From an uncultured bacterium (GTDB lineage: Bacteria > Planctomycetota > Phycisphaerae > Phycisphaerales > UBA1924), in the NCBI GenBank assembly GCA_903834785.1, contig CAILKP010000064.1:62001-126000 (forward strand): 64,000 nucleotides of DNA, in the 5' to 3' direction. This document shows positions 41,873-49,271 of the stretch, piece by piece. The translations under genes and the position numbers were made by a program. Each line of letters starts with the position of its first letter. Position 1 is the stretch's first letter. The notes beneath the pieces are model-generated. The model saw nothing but the letters and a program-made list of their open reading frames with translations, did no database searches and was not told the origin of the DNA.

Positions 41873-42762
41873 GTGCCCAGCGGCTCCGACTCGGTAACCA
41901 GCGAGGAGGCCAGGCCATACGCCGGTAGCGGCCCGTCAAGGTGCACGTGACAGCCCCGCGGTTCGATCTCGGCAGCCAGCGACTCGACAGCCTGGTCGAA
42001 CGCCGCCGCACCGTCCCTGGCAACCACGATGCTCAGCGTCAGCAGCGGCTCCAGCGGGCTGTCACCCTTGCGGGCACGCCCCGGGTTCACGGCCCGCAGC
42101 CATGCCGGCGGATCCAGCATCAGACCCGCGGCGGCGGCCTTGACCGAGTCGGTCAGCCACGGAACCAGCTTTGTGGCGGCCTCCTGTTCACGCTTGCGTC
42201 GCAGCAGGTACGCCGCGCCGCCAGCAGGTCCGCCCGAACCAGCCGAGAGAAACGCAGCGATCGCCGCGGCCTTGTCGTAACCGATACGAACCGTCCACTC
42301 ATCGGCAGCCTGCGTCAGAGCAGCAAAGTGCTCGAAGATGCCCGCCCTGCTTTCTACCAGTCGGCGAGCAGCGGCCGCATCTGCCACGAGCGTTCCGAAG
42401 CGGCAAGGCAACACCGGCCCAAGGGCCATTGCGGCACGCAGAATCTGTTCGTGGCTGGTCGCCCGAGGGCCGAGCCAGCGAACATCAGCCAGGTTCGCCT
42501 CACCCCGGGCACCGGTGAAGTCCGCAGGGTCAACCACGACAGTCAGTGCGGCCAGTTCACCGGCGGGGACAGGATCGACAGCGGTGTGCAGAAGCCATCG
42601 CGGAGACGTCAGTGACGCCACGTAACGCTCGGCATCGGCCTGGCGGCAGAGACCGACAATGTACCGCGCACTGGCCCCCTGAGGCGCAGTTCCGGTCGCG
42701 GAACCAATCGCCACCTTGGGCTCAACGATGGGTTCGGGCTGGGCTGCCGAGTCTGGGCTCAC
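41869..42762 (-). CDS. GvpL/GvpF-family protein
   Basis: A 297-residue protein with good agreement to the GvpF/GvpL family as I know it: RYIVGL at the start of the ferredoxin-like N-domain, LGPVLPCRFGTLVADAAAAR (the pvlPxRFGtvf block), EWTVRIGYDK, AAYLLRRKREQEAA in the middle helix, and a C-domain ending DGPLPAYGLAS, corresponding to GPWPPYSF in gas vesicle proteins. In gas vesicle operons these proteins help nucleate the GvpA shell. The GTG start at 42762 is the first gene of an operon of four. No GvpA, GvpN, GvpJ or other gas vesicle gene is in the window. Confidence 0.83.
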   Translation of the reverse strand: MSPDSAAQPEPIVEPKVAIGSATGTAPQGASARYIVGLCRQADAERYVASLTSPRWLLHTAVDPVPAGELAALTVVVDPADFTGARGEANLADVRWLGPRATSHEQILRAAMALGPVLPCRFGTLVADAAAARRLVESRAGIFEHFAALTQAADEWTVRIGYDKAAAIAAFLSAGSGGPAGGAAYLLRRKREQEAATKLVPWLTDSVKAAAAGLMLDPPAWLRAVNPGRARKGDSPLEPLLTLSIVVARDGAAAFDQAVESLAAEIEPRGCHVHLDGPLPAYGLASSLVTESEPLGT

Positions 42763-42850
42763 AGGGGCTGTATCGGCCGCCCGCCGCAGTCCGGTGCATT
42801 GCCCAGCCCCCCGCGGGCTGGGGTAACTGCCCCACTGTCACCGTGGAACG

Positions 42851-42885
42851 AAAAACGCCGCCGATGGAGCCCCCATCGGCGGCGT
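42851..42885 (-). terminator. Intrinsic terminator after clpP2
   Basis: A 13-bp perfect stem, ACGCCGCCGATGG (42855-42867) with CCATCGGCGGCGT (42873-42885), has a 5-base loop; on the minus strand it ends with TTTTCG. It separates the clpP genes from the GvpF/L operon. Confidence 0.93.
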
Positions 42886-42927
42886 GCGTTGTTGTTTGCA
42901 AAGTGTCCGCCGCAGCGGACGTGGGCT

Positions 42928-43557
42928 TTACTCGTCGTCCTTGGGTGCACCGTCGGTGCGGACGCGGGGCATGGCCGTCAGCACCTTGTCGATCAGACCG
43001 TACTCGAGCATTTCCTTGTCATCGAGCCACTTGTTGCGGTCGCAGTCGGCCTCGATCTTGGCGGTCGTCTGGCCGGTGGCCTCGGAGTACACCTTGTACA
43101 GCCGGTCTCGGAGCCGGAGCATCTCGCGGGCCTCGATCTCCAGATCGGTGGCCTGACCTTCCATAACGCCGCCGAGCAGCGGCTGGTGCATCAGGTTGCG
43201 GGCGTTTGGCAGCGCAAAACGCTTGCCCTTGGTGCCGCTGGCCGCGAGGACCGAGCCCATGCTGGCGGCCTGGCCGATGATGTACGTCGAGACGTCACAG
43301 GGCACGAAACGCATCGTGTCGAGGATACCCAGACCCGCGGTAACCGAGCCGCCGGGTGAGTTGATGTAGAAGTGAATATCGCTCTTGGGGTCCTCATTGG
43401 CCAGGAAGAGCATCTGAGCGACAATGAGGCTGGCAGCCTCATCGTTCACACCACCACCGAGGAAGATGATGCGGTCGCGCAGCAGACGCGAATAGATGTC
43501 ATACGACCGCTCGCCGCGGCCTGTCTTCTCAATCACGATCGGGACCAGATAGCTCAT
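42928..43557 (-). CDS. clpP2: ATP-dependent Clp protease proteolytic subunit, second copy
   Basis: A 209-residue serine peptidase of the ClpP barrel. The triad is intact: Ser99 in [10 protein letters not shown], His124 in LMHQPL and Asp171 in EADCDRNKW. It would form a 14-mer, fed by ClpX or ClpA/C, which are not in view. [20 protein letters not shown] is the typical beta-strand region. The C-terminus is short and acidic. It follows another clpP gene with a 119-base gap; a strong terminator lies after it. Confidence 0.96.
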   Translation of the reverse strand: MSYLVPIVIEKTGRGERSYDIYSRLLRDRIIFLGGGVNDEAASLIVAQMLFLANEDPKSDIHFYINSPGGSVTAGLGILDTMRFVPCDVSTYIIGQAASMGSVLAASGTKGKRFALPNARNLMHQPLLGGVMEGQATDLEIEAREMLRLRDRLYKVYSEATGQTTAKIEADCDRNKWLDDKEMLEYGLIDKVLTAMPRVRTDGAPKDDE

Positions 43558-43676
43558 GTGTTCGCCTTTGCAGATCCAGCCGGGGGCCGGAGGAAGTTCA
43601 GTGAATCAGGACAGAGATCGGGCGGCCGGAGGCATGCTCCGCGTTTCCGCCCGCTCAAAGCGGAGACAAATCAGGC

Positions 43677-44246
43677 TCAGACCTTCGGCTTGAAGTTGAT
43701 CACCTCGTCGACCAGGCCGTATGCCTTGGCCTCCTCGGCGGTGAAGTACTTGTCACGCTCGCCATCGGTGCGGATGCGCTCGGGCGTTTGACCCGTGTGG
43801 TGGGCCATGATTTTGATCAGCTCGTTCTTGTCCTTGATGATCTGCTCAGCCTGGATGCGAATGTCCTCGGCCTGACCGGTGATGCCGCCCAGCGGCTGGT
43901 GCACCATCACCTTGGCGTGGGGCAGGATGAACCGCTTGCCCTTCTGGCCCGCCGTCAGCAGCAGTGAGCCACCGGAATACGCACGGCCCATGCAGTACGT
44001 GCTGACCGGAGACGAGATGAACTGCATCGTGTCGTAGATCGCCAGCGTGTCGTCCACGACGCCGCCCGGGGAGTTGACGTAGAAGTGAATCTCCGTGCTC
44101 TTCTTCTGATTCTCGAGATACAGCATCTGCATGGTCACCCGCGCGGCCGAGGCGGGGGTGATCTCACCGATGAGGAACACGACCCGGTTCTCGAGCAAGA
44201 GCTCGTCGATGGTCATCTCACGCGTGCGCTGATAGTTGATGCTCAC
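43677..44246 (-). CDS. clpP1: ATP-dependent Clp protease proteolytic subunit, first copy
   Basis: A 189-residue ClpP paralogue. The triad is present: Ser91 in GRAYSGGSLL, His116 in VMVHQPLGG and Asp161 in RTDGERDKYF. The serine motif reads AYSGG where standard ClpP has AASMG, a change that could alter the oxyanion environment or substrate choice. GTG 44246 gives the normal length; the frame is open to 44291. The two ClpP proteins probably form a mixed barrel, as in actinobacteria and cyanobacteria; that is inference. Confidence 0.94.
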   Translation of the reverse strand: MSINYQRTREMTIDELLLENRVVFLIGEITPASAARVTMQMLYLENQKKSTEIHFYVNSPGGVVDDTLAIYDTMQFISSPVSTYCMGRAYSGGSLLLTAGQKGKRFILPHAKVMVHQPLGGITGQAEDIRIQAEQIIKDKNELIKIMAHHTGQTPERIRTDGERDKYFTAEEAKAYGLVDEVINFKPKV

Positions 44247-44541
44247 GGACTTGGTCCTTTTACAGCCAGAGGGTGGCACTGCCCGCGGCACCAGATGCCG
44301 CAGCAGTCATTCGGGCGATGATCGGCAAGTGCCGTACCACAATCAACCCGGAGTGCCCGGTTCAGTACATCGGGCCGAAAACGCGGTTTCCAGCACCCAC
44401 TGGCTGTGGATAACCCGCTCACGAAATGGCGGTCAGCTGGGGCGATCACCCCTTGACCTGCCACCGTGGCAGACGCGCATTTTCTGCGCCAACGACCAAA
44501 CAGCTGTTTGCAACAGGTACGTCCTCCTCGGCTGAACCTGC
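44247..44541. other. Intergenic region upstream of clpP1
   Basis: I found no gene in these 295 bases. TGTGGATAA at 44405-44413 is the complement of the DnaA box TTATCCACA, a single perfect copy. The clpP1 promoter must be here but is not clear by eye. Confidence 0.4.
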
Positions 44542-45480
44542 TCAGTGCGACTTCTCGCCTGCGGCACAGTGGACGCACCAGGTACCGTGGTCACCCAACC
44601 GTGCGATAGCCAATCGAGTCTCGGGAGCATCAGCATCTGGCGGCGGGGGGAGCAGGGCGAGCCGACCGAGCATCTTGCTGCGGTACTCGGCTTCATTGAG
44701 CTTGTACTTCGGGTCCTTCTGTGTTGCCGCATATGAGCGGTTGATCTCGTCGCGGAGCCGCTTGACACGGTTGGCAGGGTCCGGATGGGTGCTGGTCCAC
44801 TCCGAGGGCTGGGAGCCGCTGGCAGCCTGCATCTTGGCGAACATCTCCATCACCTGCACTTGGCCCAGCGGGTTGTACCCGAGCTTTGACATGTAGCGCA
44901 CGCCCAGGGAGTCGGACTCGTGCTCCTGATCACGGCTGTAGGCCAGCAACGTGATCTGCGCGACCTGCCCGGACAGTTGCTCGAGCTCCGGACTGCCCGT
45001 GCCGGCCCCGAGCCCCTTGACGATCACCTCAAAGCCGAGCTGTTTGCTGATCCGTTCGCCACCGTGACGTGCGGTCACGTGGCCGATTTCATGCCCGACA
45101 ACGCCGGCAAGCTGCGCCTCGTTGGTCAGCCGCTTGGCCAACCCCCGCGTCACAAAGACCTGTCCGCCCGGCAGCGCGAAGGCATTGGGAATGTCGGAGT
45201 TCAGAAGCGTGAAGCTCCAGGGGAGCTTGGGACTGTCCCCCTCAGTGAGCTGCGACAGCCTCCGCCCGAGATCGGTGATATAGGCCTGCAGTTGGGCATC
45301 AGGAACTGCACCCTGAAACTGCGTGATGATCTCCTGCTTGCTGGACAGTCCCATCTGGACCTCCTGCTGCATAGACATCACGTTGAACTGGTTGCGCCCG
45401 GTAGCGAGGTTCTTCGCGCAGCCGGAGAAGGCCGCCAGCACAGCCAGGACGGGGACCCACCACATGAATCGTCGCATCAT
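44542..45480 (-). CDS. M48-family zinc metalloprotease lipoprotein
   Basis: A 312-residue lipoprotein protease. The signal peptide ends in a lipobox (AAFSGC, Cys about residue 20). The M48 domain has the zinc motif HEIGH in VVGHEIGHVTARHGGER and a third ligand in DQEHESDSLGVRYM, as in BepA, LoiP and YcaL, which degrade misassembled outer-membrane proteins. The C-terminal 60 residues are extra and end in WCVHC. Two ATGs are in tandem at the start; a -10-like TACGCT ends 6 bases before the first and a -35-like TTGCTC lies 18 bases further up, so the mRNA may be leaderless. Confidence 0.93.
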   Translation of the reverse strand: MMRRFMWWVPVLAVLAAFSGCAKNLATGRNQFNVMSMQQEVQMGLSSKQEIITQFQGAVPDAQLQAYITDLGRRLSQLTEGDSPKLPWSFTLLNSDIPNAFALPGGQVFVTRGLAKRLTNEAQLAGVVGHEIGHVTARHGGERISKQLGFEVIVKGLGAGTGSPELEQLSGQVAQITLLAYSRDQEHESDSLGVRYMSKLGYNPLGQVQVMEMFAKMQAASGSQPSEWTSTHPDPANRVKRLRDEINRSYAATQKDPKYKLNEAEYRSKMLGRLALLPPPPDADAPETRLAIARLGDHGTWCVHCAAGEKSH

Positions 45481-45486
45481 GTGACA

Positions 45487-45516
45487 AGCGTAGATCGCCA
45501 GCCGGGCACCGAGCAA
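45487..45516 (-). promoter_or_regulatory. Candidate promoter for the M48 protease gene
   Basis: On the minus strand TTGCTC (45516-45511) and TACGCT (45492-45487) are 18 bases apart. Transcription would start at or just before the ATG at 45480, so translation would start on a leaderless message. Confidence 0.4.
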
Positions 45517-45544
45517 CCCGAGCCGACGCCGACTGCAAGCCTGC

Positions 45545-47293
45545 TCAGCAGCCAGCTCCGAACGCGTTGATGAACTCGATGAAGTCACTGCCGTCGATGG
45601 TGCCGTCGAGCACGACATCGGCGGCGGGCTCACCGGCGGCAAAGGCGTTGATGAACGCGATGAAGTCGCTTCCATCAACGGTTCCGTCCGGACCGCCCGT
45701 ATCCGACCCGGTCAGGTCAGCCGCGCAGACGGGTGGCAGCGTGGAATCCAACCAGGTCCGCGCCGCGGCGACGTTGACCAGGCCCCAGCCGAAGGTGTCA
45801 TCCCGTCCGGCATCGCCCAAGTCCACCGCGGCCTGCTCAAGTGCCTGCCGAAGCAGGGCGGGCGTGACGTTTCGCGAACGGAACTCGGCGATCAGCAAGC
45901 CGGCGACGCCCGCGACGTGCGGGCAGGCCATCGAGGTGCCGCTCTTGCTCCCGTACCCGCCACCCGCCGCGCCGAGAATGTTGCGAACTGTCGTCTGGAT
46001 GCCGCTGGCTGCCTCAAGTGCGTTGCCATCAACATCAGTGATCGAAACTGCGGGAATACCGACGCCCTGATTCAGTGTCCCGTTGAATGCACCGGCAGCG
46101 TCGTTGCTGATGATGACCGCCGCGGCCCCCGCCGCGATCGCGTTGTTCACCTTGACCTGGAAGGTGTAGCGGTTGCCGGACGCATCGAGCCCGCCGCGCC
46201 GGATGTGGGCGATGTTGCCCGCAACGTTGCTCGGGAAGTCCGCCGCGGCGCCGCCGAAGCCGCAGAAAATCGCGCTGGCTGTCACCTCGCCGGTGGCCGC
46301 ACCGGCCAAGGCCCGCGCGGATCGGAGCGTGCCCGACCAGGTGACATCCACACTGGCCGGGGCAGGGACGGTGGAAAGCACGTTGACACCGGGAGCCACA
46401 ACGCTGGTCTTTGGGCCGAAGTTGGAGAAGCTGGCCAGTGCCGAGGACGAATCCACCGCACCGACCGAGATCACGCCCCCGTACCAGGCCGGGTATGCCG
46501 CGGCAGAGCTCGCCGAGTTGCCCGCGGCAGCAACGACGACGATGCCTGCATCGTTGGCGGCGTTGATCATGTCCTGGAACGGCTGCTCATATCCGCCGCC
46601 ACCCAGCGACATGCTCACCACATCCCCGCCCTGCGTGACGACCCATTCGATCGCCTGAACGATGCCGGCAGTGCTGCCCGAACCGGAGTTGGCCAGCACT
46701 TTGGCGACCATCAGATTCGCCTGCGGCGCCACTCCAATCACGCCATCGGTATTGTCCAGTGCCAGAATCGTTCCCGCGCAGTGGGTTCCGTGCGAGTTGC
46801 CGTCAAAGACCGTCTCCCCAGCGATGAAGCTGCTGGTGGCCACCGGCACGGGCAGATCCGGGTGCGCATTGGCGATGCCAGTGTCAAGAACGGCCACCGT
46901 GGCCCCCGCACCGCGCGGCGCCGAGGAAACCGCCCAGAACGCCGGAGCGGCGACCAGATCGATCCCATACGGCACGCTCTGGTCGAGCGTCTCATGGCGT
47001 TCGGCCGGGGCGGCGTAGGTCACCCCGTCGGTCACACGCAGCCGTCCGGCGAGTCCGAGCATCCCATTGGCTGGGCCCTTGAGCACATGCAATCCTGCCA
47101 CCAGCGTGCTTGACCAGGTCAAATGGCCACCCGCTGCGGCGGCCTCGGCCGCGAGCGTCTGGCGATCAAGCTTGGGGGCCGTCACGAGAAGCTCAACGGA
47201 TCCGTCCGCCAGGTCGATCGCCGGCACAGCGAACGCCGATGCAGAACCTGCAAGCACACAGAGCAAACCGACTGACCGGCGGGCAACGTTCAT
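45545..47293 (-). CDS. Secreted subtilisin-family protease with PA and dockerin-like domains
   Basis: A 582-residue exported serine protease. Signal peptide: MNVARRSVGLLCVLAGSASA. The S8 triad is Asp137 (VAVLDTGI), His168 (NSHGTHCAGT) and Ser454 (SGTSMACPHVAG). A protease-associated domain sits between the second and third (about residues 320-440, for example GAAAVIISNDAAGAFNG). The C-terminal 60 residues carry two EF-hand-like dockerin repeats, DGTVDGSDFIAFINAF and DGTIDGSDFIEFINAF, and end in Cys. AGGAGC precedes the ATG. The M48 protease gene starts 64 bases after it. Confidence 0.95.
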   Translation of the reverse strand: MNVARRSVGLLCVLAGSASAFAVPAIDLADGSVELLVTAPKLDRQTLAAEAAAAGGHLTWSSTLVAGLHVLKGPANGMLGLAGRLRVTDGVTYAAPAERHETLDQSVPYGIDLVAAPAFWAVSSAPRGAGATVAVLDTGIANAHPDLPVPVATSSFIAGETVFDGNSHGTHCAGTILALDNTDGVIGVAPQANLMVAKVLANSGSGSTAGIVQAIEWVVTQGGDVVSMSLGGGGYEQPFQDMINAANDAGIVVVAAAGNSASSAAAYPAWYGGVISVGAVDSSSALASFSNFGPKTSVVAPGVNVLSTVPAPASVDVTWSGTLRSARALAGAATGEVTASAIFCGFGGAAADFPSNVAGNIAHIRRGGLDASGNRYTFQVKVNNAIAAGAAAVIISNDAAGAFNGTLNQGVGIPAVSITDVDGNALEAASGIQTTVRNILGAAGGGYGSKSGTSMACPHVAGVAGLLIAEFRSRNVTPALLRQALEQAAVDLGDAGRDDTFGWGLVNVAAARTWLDSTLPPVCAADLTGSDTGGPDGTVDGSDFIAFINAFAAGEPAADVVLDGTIDGSDFIEFINAFGAGC

Positions 47294-47519
47294 ACGAAAA
47301 GCTCCTGACGAACTAAGGGCTCGACATGGCAGGCAAAGAAACGACCAATGCCACAGCAGCCGCTTGAAGCGCGGCCGGTGGTAGGTTGTACGCTGGCCGG
47401 ATCACGCGGTTTCAGCAAAAACGCCAGTCCGCAAAACCCAGAACATCCTCGCCCGGTCTGTTCCGTCGGGAAGTCAGCCCCAAGCGAAGTCCAATCCCAA
47501 AGGACGCATATGCAAGCCG

Positions 47520-49070
47520 CTACAGCCGCAAGTCGCTGATGCCTGTCAGCCGCCGTGCCCGGACAGGGTGGCGGAGCTTGCGAAGGGCTGATAGCTCCAG
47601 TTGCCGAACCCGTTCGCGAGTCACCTCGAACTCAGATCCGACCTCGGAGAGCGTACGAACGGGCCACCCCCCCAAGCCGAATCGCTGGCGCAACACCTGC
47701 TGTTCCCGGACGGTCAGCGTGCGGATCACGGCCGCCAGATCCCGCGAGAGCTTCTGGGCAGCACCGGGCGTTGTGTCGGGCGCAGCCAACGTCCGTCCGA
47801 TCGAAAAGTCGTCGGTCCCGCCGCGAGAGGCTTCAAGACTGAGCACAGGCTGCGCGCCGGGCCGGGTGCAGCCGCGGATGTGTGAAACCTTCACGCCAAG
47901 TACTGTGGCCAGCGCGTCGGCACCAGGCTTCTGACCGCTGGAGATCTCTCCATCAACCACCGCACCCTGCACCCGGGCCAACAACTCCATCGTGTGCAAA
48001 GGCAGGCGAACCAGACGCGGCTGCTCCTGAGTCGCCCGACCGATCGCCTGGCGAATCCACCACGTGGCGCACGTTGAAAAGCGATAGCCTCGCGAGACAT
48101 CAAACTTATCGATGGCACGAAGCAGGCCCAGATTGCCCTCCTGGACAAGGTCGATCATGGAAACGCCCCGGTTGTCGTACGCCTTGGCGATAGCCACCAC
48201 CAGACGCAGATTGGCCATGCACATGGCACTGACCAGGAGCTCGTGCTGCGTCCAGATGTGAGTGACCACCCGGGCGACCACCGACGTCAGGTCATCATCG
48301 CCATGCAACGCGGCGGCACGCGACGTGTTCGTGCCGGCGAGCCTGCGAAAGAGCTGGATGAGCGCCCCCACGCGAACACGGGGCATCGGTGAGTGGCGAG
48401 CCAAGTCGACGAGGACCGTCAGTTCAGACTTCCGCGGGCTGCGGCAACGGTTCTCGTGGAATGCACCGATTCCGCGCGGCAGCGTCTGTCGCAGCCGGGC
48501 AGCCATGTGCTCCACAGCAGCCTGCAGCAGCTCGTTACCCTCACCCTTGTTTGGCGATAGCCGTTCAGCCCGCACGACCGTTTGCGGGCGAACACGCCCC
48601 TGACCTGCGGCATCAAGCAGTGCGACTGCGACGCGCCGTACCGCCGGGCACAGGAGCGTGAGCGTCTGGGCCAGCTCCCGCATCAGTTCAATACCTGCGG
48701 CGATGCACCGCTCTTCGGCGATACTGAGCAGTGGAACAGAACAGGCCTGATCGAGATACACACCCAGTTCGGCAACGCGCGTCGCCCGGCCCCGAGTTGT
48801 GCCGCCAGCAGGACCCGCCAGCACCTCCTGCCGCTCAGCCAGCGGCGACCACAAGTCGGGCAGTTGTCCGGCAAGTACCCGCTTGAGCAGAGCGACGGTC
48901 CGATGCTCAGAGAGCTGCCTCTCCGCCGCTGCCTGGCACAGAGAACGCATGGTCGGAATCGATCCATCCGCCAGCGACACATCGCCCGCTCGCCCCCAAC
49001 GAGCGGCCCCGCCCTTTCCAGTCCGCCCCCCCACATCTTGCCCGCCCATCCACGCTCCGCGCTGCACCAT
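47520..49070 (-). CDS. Sigma-70-family RNA polymerase sigma factor, divergent
   Basis: A 516-residue protein with regions 1.2 to 4. Region 1.2 is ELGVYLDQACSVPLLSIAEE. Region 2 is unmistakable: MANLRLVVAIAKAYDNRGVS, DLVQEGNLGLLRAIDKFDVS, RFSTCATWWIRQAIGRATQE. Region 4.2 is LSEVGSEFEVTRERVRQLEL followed by SALRKLRHP, RpoD-like. A variable stretch of about 170 residues separates regions 1.2 and 2. Cys replaces the Tyr of the usual FSTYATWW, which takes part in promoter melting. The gene follows dnaG, as rpoD does in macromolecular synthesis operons. AAGGCGG lies 6 bases before ATG 49070; another possible start is ATG 48950. Confidence 0.9.
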   Translation of the reverse strand: MVQRGAWMGGQDVGGRTGKGGAARWGRAGDVSLADGSIPTMRSLCQAAAERQLSEHRTVALLKRVLAGQLPDLWSPLAERQEVLAGPAGGTTRGRATRVAELGVYLDQACSVPLLSIAEERCIAAGIELMRELAQTLTLLCPAVRRVAVALLDAAGQGRVRPQTVVRAERLSPNKGEGNELLQAAVEHMAARLRQTLPRGIGAFHENRCRSPRKSELTVLVDLARHSPMPRVRVGALIQLFRRLAGTNTSRAAALHGDDDLTSVVARVVTHIWTQHELLVSAMCMANLRLVVAIAKAYDNRGVSMIDLVQEGNLGLLRAIDKFDVSRGYRFSTCATWWIRQAIGRATQEQPRLVRLPLHTMELLARVQGAVVDGEISSGQKPGADALATVLGVKVSHIRGCTRPGAQPVLSLEASRGGTDDFSIGRTLAAPDTTPGAAQKLSRDLAAVIRTLTVREQQVLRQRFGLGGWPVRTLSEVGSEFEVTRERVRQLELSALRKLRHPVRARRLTGISDLRL

Positions 49071-49271
49071 GTGCCACCGCCTTTACCAGATTCACACGCA
49101 CCTTAGACCGAACCACCTTTAACCCGCCTGTAGCGTCCACCACCAGGCTTCATCACGTCCTGTCAAGCGAAGAGAGCGAGCGAGATGCCCGCAACCGGCA
49201 GAGAATTCCTGAAGTTGTCGTTTACCACCAACTCCCCATGCGTTGACCGCTGGCCGAATGGCCCGTGGAGG

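Noticed and set aside
44405-44413. Perfect DnaA box, with another at 54910-54918
   Set aside because: Two isolated 9-mers are near what chance gives in 64 kb; there is no cluster, AT-rich unwinding region or dnaA/dnaN nearby, so no origin is claimed.
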